Shown here: positions 1 to 5,337 of the stretch, one piece after another
Position numbering within the stretch: the first letter of the stretch is position 1
How the letters are laid out: each line of letters opens with the position of its first letter
Assembly: GCA_017436305.1 (NCBI GenBank)
Contig: JAFSDJ010000068.1
Coordinates: 1 to 54,214 of the forward strand
Length of the DNA stretch: 54,214 nt
Direction: 5' to 3'
Source: Lachnospiraceae bacterium
Lineage (GTDB): Bacteria; Bacillota; Clostridia; Lachnospirales; Lachnospiraceae
Translations under genes and position numbers: made by a program
Notes under the pieces: generated by a model
What the model was told of the DNA's origin: nothing
Databases searched by the model: none
The model's input: only the letters and a program-made list of their open reading frames with translations

Positions 1-130
1 CTGCACATGATATCTCAATGCGAGAAGTATATGGACTAGATAAAACCTTACGCGAGTAAACTCGCACTTAGCGGTTTCCGTGTGCCGGACTGACGGTTTC
101 CGTCACTCCGGACATGCGGTTTCACCGCAC
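1..130 (+). other. Structured RNA-like segment, probable 3' end of an intron or TnpB-type element
   Basis: This segment folds into consecutive strong hairpins: TCTC/GAGA (13-25), GCGAG-TAAA-CTCGC (51-64), CCGGA..GACGG-TTT-CCGTC..TCCGG (84-110) and TGCGG-TTTCA-CCGCA (115-129). The tape-measure reading frame becomes plausible coding only after it. The small hairpin at 13-25, a purine-rich joiner and a GGACT motif, then three stem-loops just before the exon resemble P8, J8/7, P7' and the P9 helices of a group I intron. An IS605/IS607 right end with its omega RNA, or an IStron combining both, would look similar. Frame 3 is open from base 3 to a stop at 57-59 and may be the tail of an upstream gene. 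The class of element is inference. Confidence 0.4.
72..127 (+). repeat. Three imperfect 22-bp tandem repeats (CGGTTTCCG core)
   Basis: The core CGGTTTCCG occurs at 72 and 94 and recurs as CGGTTTCACCG at 117, giving a spacing of 22 to 23 bases. The first two copies are followed by a CCGGAC block. The repeats are also the arms and loops of the hairpins in this segment, so they may simply be related stem-loops of one RNA rather than protein-binding sites. Confidence 0.5.
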
Positions 131-1314
131 AAGAATATTCAGAAGGTTTTGCAAAAATTCAGAAATTACAGAAAGAACTTGCCGATAAACAAGAAGAACT
201 TAGCGAGACTGAATACGAAAGATATATTTCAGATTCAAAAGATATGCTTGATAAGTTGTACACTGAATATGAGGAACTAATTTCTAAGAAATTAGAAGAT
301 TTCATGGCACTTGTGCAAGAAGGTCTTACTACTGCCGAAGAAAACATGAGTGCTGTTAAAACATATCTTTCTGAAATTGCAGCCAATAACAGCTATACAG
401 AAGAAACAAAAGGTTTGTTTTCTAGTATCACAACAAGCATCGAAGGGAATATTGCGAAAGTTATATCTGCTATTGAAGCAAATGCTACTGCCAATAGCGG
501 TACTATTTCTGATGGACAAGGTGGTATTGTATCTGGCAATGCCAACCCAAATTCTAATAAAGGAAACGTACTACCAGACGTAAAACAAACGGTTACTCTT
601 ATTCAAGATACTAATACGCCTCTTGGTAGACAAGATGCTGAGAATAACAGAATCAATCAGGTAAATGCTGTTAAGAATTTCATTGCTGAAAATGCTGTTG
701 ATGCTGATAAATCAAAAAGTAAATATACTGATGTTAACCAAAAGATTTGGGAAGATAAAGCGGAAGCATATGACGGAAAAGGAAAAATATTAAATAGAGA
801 TGCTTTAAATGCTTTATGCCTCATGCTTGGTATTGCACATAACAACGGTTCAAAAACTGGAAATCTTTATAAGAAATTACAGAGTATTAAATTTCCAGGA
901 TTTAGTAAAGGTGGAGTTGTTAAAGTTGATGATATCGAAAAACAAGTTAAAGCCAATGGCGATAATGTTCTGATATCAGCAAGAAAAGATGAAACCATCT
1001 TATCTCCTGCTCAATCAGAGATGTTTAAGAAATTTACTGATAACTTACCACAACTCAATATGACTGCCGAAATGTTTAATAACACGGTTACTCTTCCTAA
1101 GATTCCAGACATGACACCTATAAGAAATATGGGTAATAATGTTCTGCAAATTGACACTGTTACTCTTCCTAATGTTACAAATTGGGAGGAATTTAAGGAT
1201 AAGATGTATAAAGATATGCAATCTAACAGGAAATTTGAAGGATTGGTTCAAGATGTTAGTATAAACAGACTTTCTGGTGGTGGAAGACTTTCAAAAAATA
1301 GGCAAAAGTTTTAG
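127..1314 (+). CDS. Phage tail tape-measure protein, C-terminal part (5' end missing)
   Basis: The product is the C-terminal ~395 residues of a phage tail length-determining protein, which sets tail length and occupies the tail lumen. The first ~60 residues after the structured segment are Lys/Glu-rich and coiled-coil-like, as in the central rod of tape-measure proteins. Near residues 258-303 there is a GFSKGGVV motif followed by a DNVLISARKDETILSPAQ-type stretch, typical of tape-measure C-termini of Firmicute siphophages. The reading frame is open from base 91 but only looks phage-like from about 127. The rest of the gene must lie left of the window, separated by the structured segment at 1-130; if that is a self-splicing intron, 127 is near the 3' splice site and the protein would still be made. 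The first internal ATG (244) is probably not a native start. Confidence 0.75.
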   Translation, partial: AQEYSEGFAKIQKLQKELADKQEELSETEYERYISDSKDMLDKLYTEYEELISKKLEDFMALVQEGLTTAEENMSAVKTYLSEIAANNSYTEETKGLFSSITTSIEGNIAKVISAIEANATANSGTISDGQGGIVSGNANPNSNKGNVLPDVKQTVTLIQDTNTPLGRQDAENNRINQVNAVKNFIAENAVDADKSKSKYTDVNQKIWEDKAEAYDGKGKILNRDALNALCLMLGIAHNNGSKTGNLYKKLQSIKFPGFSKGGVVKVDDIEKQVKANGDNVLISARKDETILSPAQSEMFKKFTDNLPQLNMTAEMFNNTVTLPKIPDMTPIRNMGNNVLQIDTVTLPNVTNWEEFKDKMYKDMQSNRKFEGLVQDVSINRLSGGGRLSKNRQKF

Positions 1315-1321
1315 TGATTAT

Positions 1322-1353
1322 GAAGGGTAGATGAAAAATTCTACCCTTCTTCT
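1322..1353 (+). terminator. Hairpin after tape-measure gene
   Basis: A perfect 9-bp inverted repeat, GAAGGGTAG (1322-1330) and CTACCCTTC (1341-1349), follows the tape-measure stop and is followed by a short T/C-rich run. It overlaps an upstream ATG at 1331 and so supports a later start for the next gene. The U-tract is weak, so it may attenuate rather than end transcription. Confidence 0.5.
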
Positions 1354-1366
1354 AATTGGAGGAAAT

Positions 1367-1627
1367 ATGTTTAAAAGTAAATCAGAAAAAATAAGCGAAC
1401 AAGCAGTTGAAATTGTTCTTAAAGAAAATAAACGTCTTAAACTTGAAAATCAAAAGTTAAGGGAAAGTTTAGACAAAATTGGAAAACTTAAAAATGAGTA
1501 CAAAGAGTTAATTGAGAATTTAAATGGAATTAAAAAAGAATATTTAGAAAAACTTGAAAGTTTTGACAAATTAGAAAACGAATATAAGAAAAAGTTAGAA
1601 AGAGAAATTAAAAAGAATAATAGGTAG
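1367..1627 (+). CDS. Small coiled-coil phage protein
   Basis: This 86-residue protein is almost entirely Lys/Glu/Leu/Asn-rich with heptad-like spacing of Leu and Ile, which predicts one long coiled coil from about residue 15 to the end. The start is taken at 1367 because GGAGG (1358-1363) sits just upstream and the alternative ATG at 1331 lies inside a hairpin. It sits between the tape-measure and distal-tail genes. I do not recognise a family; a structural or scaffolding role in the tail is only suggested by position. Confidence 0.65.
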   Translation: MFKSKSEKISEQAVEIVLKENKRLKLENQKLRESLDKIGKLKNEYKELIENLNGIKKEYLEKLESFDKLENEYKKKLEREIKKNNR

Positions 1628-1637
1628 GTGATATAAA

Positions 1638-1775
1638 ATGTTTGCAACAGATTTTATCTTTGACTCACAGAGATTGAGTGATTTCGGATGTATGATTTGT
1701 TCTTTCGATGGTGACTTTCAAACCAAACCACTTCAATCAGAAAATTTTTTACCAAATCAGGAAGCACTGGAATGA
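1638..1775 (+). pseudogene. Truncated phage distal tail (Dit) protein
   Basis: The 45-residue product begins MFATDFIFDSQRLSDFG and continues MICSFDGD, the typical opening of the N-terminal domain of phage distal tail / tail-family proteins, which normally run 220 residues or more. After residue ~28 the sequence no longer resembles the family and a TGA follows at 1773-1775. A deletion has therefore removed nearly the whole gene. The start is supported by GGTGATAT upstream. Its position directly after the tape-measure region is where dit is expected, which supports the identification. Confidence 0.65.
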
Positions 1776-1885
1776 CAAGTATTATTTTAAATTATCTTCA
1801 TTTGGGGCAAAGTGTAAAATACTTGTTGGATGACAATGTGAATAATGAATTTCTTCAAGAATACAAAGACATATGTGAATTATAA
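1772..1885 (+). CDS. Small ORF (37 aa) overlapping the dit remnant
   Basis: The ATG at 1772 overlaps the TGA of the truncated dit gene (ATGA), an arrangement suited to translational coupling. The product, 37 residues beginning MTSIILNYLHLGQSVKYLL, has a hydrophobic first half and an acidic second half. No family is recognised. It could be a genuine small phage protein or a leftover of a deleted gene; nothing beyond the overlap and a following well-placed ribosome-binding site for the next gene supports translation. Confidence 0.3.
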   Translation: MTSIILNYLHLGQSVKYLLDDNVNNEFLQEYKDICEL

Positions 1886-1896
1886 GGAGGAACGCT

Positions 1897-2208
1897 ATGG
1901 ATAAGAAATTTACAAAAATCGAAAGTACATATTGGAAGATTGCCAAGATTATAGGTGTAATATTTACGCTTATCAATTATCAGATATGGGTAAGTGCAGG
2001 TAATATTGCAACTGCAATCAAAGGATTACTTTTAATCATGGGTGTAGCAGTAGCGGTGTTTGTTGCTATTAATCTTCTTGATTTGGTTATTGGACTGATT
2101 AAAGGCATATTTAAACACATTCATAAGAGTATCAAAGATAGAAGAGTATTAAAAAGCTTTTATTCTACAGAAAGTGGTGAAGAAATAGATTATAATGCAA
2201 CTGAATAA
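1897..2208 (+). CDS. Phage-encoded small membrane protein
   Basis: This 103-residue protein has two likely membrane spans, about residues 15-35 (WKIAKIIGVIFTLI region) and 42-70 (a Gly/Ala/Val/Leu-rich stretch), followed by a basic segment and an acidic tail. A strong AAGGAGGA ribosome-binding site precedes the ATG. It could be holin-like by size and topology and by lying downstream of tail genes, but no lysin neighbour is visible and I do not recognise the family. Confidence 0.6.
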   Translation: MDKKFTKIESTYWKIAKIIGVIFTLINYQIWVSAGNIATAIKGLLLIMGVAVAVFVAINLLDLVIGLIKGIFKHIHKSIKDRRVLKSFYSTESGEEIDYNATE

Positions 2209-2383
2209 GGGTGATATTATAAAAGATGGAGAGAATTTTTACTCCATTTTTTGTGTTATGATGAGCGTTATATATGTTAAACGCATGACAGAGTTTATAG
2301 ATACCCCCTACTACGAACTAGAAGAGGTACTGAAACATTATAGAAAAATTGAAATTATGAACAATCAAATATCGGTTTATTAG
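2195..2383 (+). CDS. Small phage-associated hypothetical protein
   Basis: This 62-residue ORF starts 14 bases before the end of the preceding gene and ends just before a hairpin. It begins MQLNKGDIIKDGENFYSIF, which suggests a small beta-rich domain (KGD-I-K-x-G-x-x-Y pattern), followed by an acidic helix. Similar short proteins are common in phage accessory modules. The ribosome-binding site is weak (GTGAAG), so coupling to the upstream gene is likely. The function is unknown. Confidence 0.45.
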   Translation: MQLNKGDIIKDGENFYSIFCVMMSVIYVKRMTEFIDTPYYELEEVLKHYRKIEIMNNQISVY

Positions 2384-2410
2384 GGCAGAGATACATTTTC
2401 TCTGCCTGCT
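2384..2410 (+). terminator. Hairpin ending the small phage gene cluster
   Basis: An 8-bp perfect stem, GGCAGAGA (2384-2391) and TCTCTGCC (2399-2406), with a 7-base loop lies immediately after the stop at 2383. The following run is only partly T-rich. It probably works together with the stronger terminator at 2472. Confidence 0.5.
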
Positions 2411-2428
2411 ATTATAGATTAAATGTTT

Positions 2429-2470
2429 GACATTGAACATCGGACGTTGAACATTCGACATCGAACTTTA
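2429..2470 (+). repeat. Three 14-bp direct repeats upstream of xis
   Basis: GACATTGAACATCG (2429), GACGTTGAACATTC (2443) and GACATCGAACTTTA (2457) are head-to-tail with an exact 14-base period and consensus GACRTYGAAC. Spacing of 14 bases and location just ahead of the excisionase gene suggest protein-binding sites, for example arm-type recombinase or excisionase sites or a repressor operator. This role is inference. Confidence 0.7.
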
Positions 2471-2471
2471 C

Positions 2472-2508
2472 AAGCACTGCCTTAGTTATGCGGTGCTTTT
2501 ATTATTTT
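2472..2508 (+). terminator. Rho-independent terminator before xis
   Basis: A 9-bp stem, AAGCACTGC (2472-2480) and GCGGTGCTT (2490-2498, one G-U pair), with a 9-base loop is followed by TTTTATTATTTT. It separates the small phage genes from the excisionase-integrase pair. Confidence 0.75.
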
Positions 2509-2544
2509 AGAAATTATTTTTTGAGTTACAGGAGGACAAAATAT

Positions 2545-2736
2545 TTGACAAATACTATAACGGTTGAGGGTAAGGCTTTATTAAATATTAAAGAATTGTG
2601 TGATTATTTAGGAATAGGACAGACTAAAGCAAGAGAGTTATTGAGAGGGTGTAATGGCTTTGGTGTACAAATTGGTAATCGTTGGTATGCAAATAAGAAA
2701 AAGTTGGATGCATGGATTGATAATGAAACCTTATAA
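2545..2736 (+). CDS. xis: Excisionase-type winged-helix DNA-binding protein
   Basis: The 63-residue product matches the excisionase / MerR-like 'helix-turn-helix domain 17' class: helix LNIKELCDYLGIGQTKARELL, wing GVQIGNRWYANKKKLDAWI. Proteins of this size next to an integrase (as Xis of Tn916-like elements) direct excision by binding near the attachment site. The start is a TTG at 2545 because AGGAGG lies at 2529-2535 with good spacing; the upstream ATG at 2488 would place the start within a terminator hairpin. The three 14-bp repeats upstream are possible targets. Confidence 0.8.
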   Translation: MTNTITVEGKALLNIKELCDYLGIGQTKARELLRGCNGFGVQIGNRWYANKKKLDAWIDNETL

Positions 2737-2906
2737 CTTTATATAGATTTCATTTTGTTTAGAAAAATACAACAGATTATTACATATAAATTGCAGATAA
2801 ATACATGATTTGTTAGTTGAAAAATCAAGGGTTTGATGGTATACTAGAAAAGTATATCTATGCTTACTTTTTGGTTTGCTGTACAAATCAGAAAGGATTG
2901 ATGGAT

Positions 2907-4064
2907 ATGGGTAAATCATTAAATGGTAAAGAACTAGGAAAGGGGATAAGCCAGAGGAAAGAAGATGGTTTATACATTGCACGTTTTACAAATAGATTCG
3001 GCAAACGACAGGTAATATCAGATAAGACTTATAATGGTGTTCAAAAGAAGTTGCGTGAAGCGATAGTTGCCGATGAAAAAGCTATTAATGTTGTAAGTAG
3101 TAATATGACATTAGATGAATGGTATGAGAAGTGGATGGACACTTGTAAAAAGAATTGTAGAAACAATACTAAAGAAACTTATGCCAGACATTATAAGCGT
3201 GTGAAGAAAGCGTTAGGTTGGAGAAAACTGAATAAATTAAATTTGGTTGTGATGCAAGACGCTATCAATGAATTGAGAACTGATAATGAAAGAAAGAACA
3301 GTAAGAAAATATTAGTTGATATGCTTGAAAAGGCAGTAGCATCAGATTTAATTGTTAAAAATGTAGCCAAGCAGATAACAACAGAAATTACGAAAGAGGA
3401 AAAGCAACCTAGAAGAGTTTTGACTGTTGAGGAATCAGATATATTCCTTGCAGAAGCAGAAAGTACATTTTACTATAATTTATTTGTAGTGGCACTTGAA
3501 ACAGGTATGCGAATTGGAGAACTTTCAGGACTTCAATGGGAAGATATTGATTATAAAAAGAAGTTAATTCATGTTAGACGTTCTATGACTTATTTTTCTA
3601 AGGATGGGAAGTATAGATTTGAATTACATCCAACAAAGACTAATAGAGGATTAAGGGATGTTGCATTAACTGCAAAGGCTATCACAGCATTAAGACAGCA
3701 ATATTTTGTAAAGCAAGCACTTATTAATCGTGGGAAAGAACCATTAGAAGGTTTTGAAAACTTAGTGTTTGTTACTAGGAATAACAGACCTACAACGCAG
3801 TTTCTTGTTACCGAATGTATTGAAGGTACAATGAAAAGAATACATAAGAATAACCCTAACTTAGTTTTTGAGAAAATTACCCCACATTGCTTCAGACACA
3901 CATTTGCTACTAGATGGCTTGAAGCAGGAGTACCAATAAAAACAGTATCTGCCATGTTAGGACATTCACAGCTTCAATTAACAACGGATTTATATATGCA
4001 TATTACACAAGATTCGTTATTTAAAGGATTGGAACAGTTTGAGAAAGCAAGACAGATAGGGTAA
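2907..4064 (+). CDS. int: Tyrosine site-specific recombinase (phage integrase)
   Basis: This 385-residue recombinase catalyses integration and excision of the element. It has an N-terminal arm-binding region (ISQRKEDGLYIARF), a core-binding SAM-like domain (about 65-150, TLDEWYEKWMDTCKK) and a C-terminal catalytic domain with all expected residues: Arg in TGMRIGEL (~200), Lys in HPTKTNRG, His-x-x-Arg in HCFRHTF (~330), His in MLGHS and the nucleophilic Tyr in DLYMHIT (~361). The start is placed at ATG 2907 because the AGAAAGGA site (2890-2897) is 9 bases upstream; ATG 2901 is too close. It appears intact although the rest of the prophage is decayed. Confidence 0.9.
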   Translation: MGKSLNGKELGKGISQRKEDGLYIARFTNRFGKRQVISDKTYNGVQKKLREAIVADEKAINVVSSNMTLDEWYEKWMDTCKKNCRNNTKETYARHYKRVKKALGWRKLNKLNLVVMQDAINELRTDNERKNSKKILVDMLEKAVASDLIVKNVAKQITTEITKEEKQPRRVLTVEESDIFLAEAESTFYYNLFVVALETGMRIGELSGLQWEDIDYKKKLIHVRRSMTYFSKDGKYRFELHPTKTNRGLRDVALTAKAITALRQQYFVKQALINRGKEPLEGFENLVFVTRNNRPTTQFLVTECIEGTMKRIHKNNPNLVFEKITPHCFRHTFATRWLEAGVPIKTVSAMLGHSQLQLTTDLYMHITQDSLFKGLEQFEKARQIG

Positions 4065-4073
4065 AAGCAAATT

Positions 4074-4092
4074 GGTACAGTTGTGGTACAGT
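4074..4092 (+). repeat. GGTACAGT direct repeats after integrase
   Basis: GGTACAGT occurs at 4074-4081 and 4085-4092, an 11-base period of one helical turn, 10 bases after the integrase stop. The location suggests integrase or accessory-protein sites near the attachment site, but the core site itself is not identified. Confidence 0.4.
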
Positions 4093-4154
4093 AGCACTAA
4101 AATTAAGAATTACAAATGCCGAGAAATGGCTTAAAATAAGGAGGAAACAACAAG

Positions 4155-4832
4155 ATGGAACAATATAAAAAAGAATTTATTGAATTTATGGTAGATAGTA
4201 ACGTATTAAAATTCGGAGAATTTACATTAAAAAGTGGAAGAAAGTCTCCTTTCTTTATGAATGCCGGCTCCTATGTAACAGGTAGTCAGCTAAAAAAATT
4301 AGGCGAGTATTATGCGAAAGCAATTCATGATAAATACGGTGAAGATTTTGACATTCTTTTTGGACCGGCTTACAAAGGCATTCCGCTTTCAGTGGCAACT
4401 ACTATTGCTTTTAGTGAATTATACGGAAAAGAAATCAAATATTGCTCAAACAGAAAGGAAGAAAAAGACCATGGCGATGCAGGTATTTTATTAGGAAGCC
4501 CTATTAAAGATGGTGACAAAGTAGTAATTATTGAAGATGTTACTACTTCAGGTAAGTCTATCGAAGAAACCTTCCCAATTTTAAAAGCACAGGGAGATGT
4601 GGAAATTGTGGGACTTATGGTTTCCCTAAACCGTATGGAAAAAGGAAAAGGCGAAAAGAGTGCATTAGAAGAAATCAAAGACTTGTACGGGTTTGAAACA
4701 GGTGCTATCGTTTCCATGGAAGAAGTAGTGGAGCATTTGTATAATAAACCATATAATGGTAAAGTATATATTGATGATACATTAAAGGCAGCTATTGATA
4801 CTTACTATGAACAGTATGGTGCTGCAAAATAA
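4155..4832 (+). CDS. pyrE: Orotate phosphoribosyltransferase
   Basis: PyrE converts orotate and PRPP to orotidine monophosphate in pyrimidine synthesis in the cytoplasm. The 225-residue protein has the PRPP-binding loop VVIIEDVTTSGKSIEE near residue 125, the N-terminal FTLKSGRKSPFFMNAG substrate-binding segment and the catalytic-loop region NRKEEKDHGDAG. Length is normal for the family. A clear AAGGAGG precedes the ATG. No pyr-specific attenuator is visible; the prophage end lies immediately upstream, so the native promoter may have been displaced. A small membrane-protein gene follows after 21 bases. Confidence 0.95.
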   Translation: MEQYKKEFIEFMVDSNVLKFGEFTLKSGRKSPFFMNAGSYVTGSQLKKLGEYYAKAIHDKYGEDFDILFGPAYKGIPLSVATTIAFSELYGKEIKYCSNRKEEKDHGDAGILLGSPIKDGDKVVIIEDVTTSGKSIEETFPILKAQGDVEIVGLMVSLNRMEKGKGEKSALEEIKDLYGFETGAIVSMEEVVEHLYNKPYNGKVYIDDTLKAAIDTYYEQYGAAK

Positions 4833-4853
4833 GCTGTTATGGAAGGAGAGCAT

Positions 4854-5006
4854 ATGGAAGAAAAAACATACAAGACAATGTCTAGAACAGGGGCACTTAA
4901 TATTACCTTTGGAGTTTTATCTATTGTTTTTGGCGTTACCGCAGGAGTTATGCTGATAATAGGCGGTGCCAAGCTGTTAGCAGGAAAGTCAAAAATGCTC
5001 TTTTAG
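4854..5006 (+). CDS. Small single-span membrane protein (50 aa)
   Basis: A 50-residue ORF begins with GGAAGGAGAG just upstream of its ATG, 21 bases after pyrE. The product has a charged N-terminus, one hydrophobic span at about residues 17-42 (TFGVLSIVFGVTAGVML region) and a basic tail, predicting an integral membrane peptide. It is too short for common gene callers. The tight spacing between pyrE and the next gene and the good ribosome-binding site support it as real. The function is unknown. Confidence 0.65.
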   Translation: MEEKTYKTMSRTGALNITFGVLSIVFGVTAGVMLIIGGAKLLAGKSKMLF

Positions 5007-5019
5007 AAAGGACTTTGGT

Positions 5020-5337
5020 ATGAGAAAGCCAAGTTATATGTTTACTAACAAAAGCCATCCTATGGGCGGGATTATTTCTACCCTGTTGGGAACCATTGAC
5101 GTATGTTCCCTTGGGCTGGCTGTCTGGTTATGCTTTGAAAATAAAGGTGTTAGCAATGCAAGGCTTGGAACAGCCGCATTGTTTGCACTTCTTTTTTCAA
5201 TCACAGGCCTTGTGTTTGGAATTTTATCCCGTTTAGAGAAGGATAAATTTTATATATTTCCCAACATAGGTATTATATTGAATTTTATTGTGATTGCATT
5301 TACCATATTTATTTTATTTGCGGGAGTTTATAATTAA
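5020..5337 (+). CDS. Three-span membrane protein, DUF6142-like
   Basis: The 105-residue protein has three hydrophobic spans (about 16-38, 50-70 and 80-103) and opens MRKPSYMFTNKSHPMGGI, a pattern I associate with the DUF6142 family of small Clostridia membrane proteins; assignment is from memory. AAAGGA precedes the ATG. Its stop overlaps the start of the next gene by one base, so translation is probably coupled with the aminopeptidase. The role is unknown. Confidence 0.7.
   Translation: MRKPSYMFTNKSHPMGGIISTLLGTIDVCSLGLAVWLCFENKGVSNARLGTAALFALLFSITGLVFGILSRLEKDKFYIFPNIGIILNFIVIAFTIFILFAGVYN

Larger units (their letters stand above)
1..4140. mobile_element. Decayed prophage end (tail genes, xis, int)
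   Basis: The segment holds, left to right, a tape-measure fragment, a truncated distal-tail protein gene, small phage-like ORFs, an excisionase-type gene and a tyrosine integrase, all on the plus strand, followed directly by the housekeeping gene pyrE. This order is that of a phage right end with most structural genes lost. No capsid, portal, terminase, lysis or replication gene is visible, and the left boundary lies outside the window. The right attachment site should lie between the integrase stop at 4064 and pyrE at 4155; I cannot define it without the other end. Base composition is more AT-rich and codon use rougher than in the downstream genes. Confidence 0.8.

Noticed and set aside
43-79. 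GCGAG hairpin as group II intron domain V
   Set aside because: The 5' strand lacks the AGC/CGC catalytic triad and the lower helix does not pair as required.
2429-2470. 14-bp repeats as a CRISPR array
   Set aside because: Units abut each other with no spacers, are too short and are imperfect; no cas gene is present.
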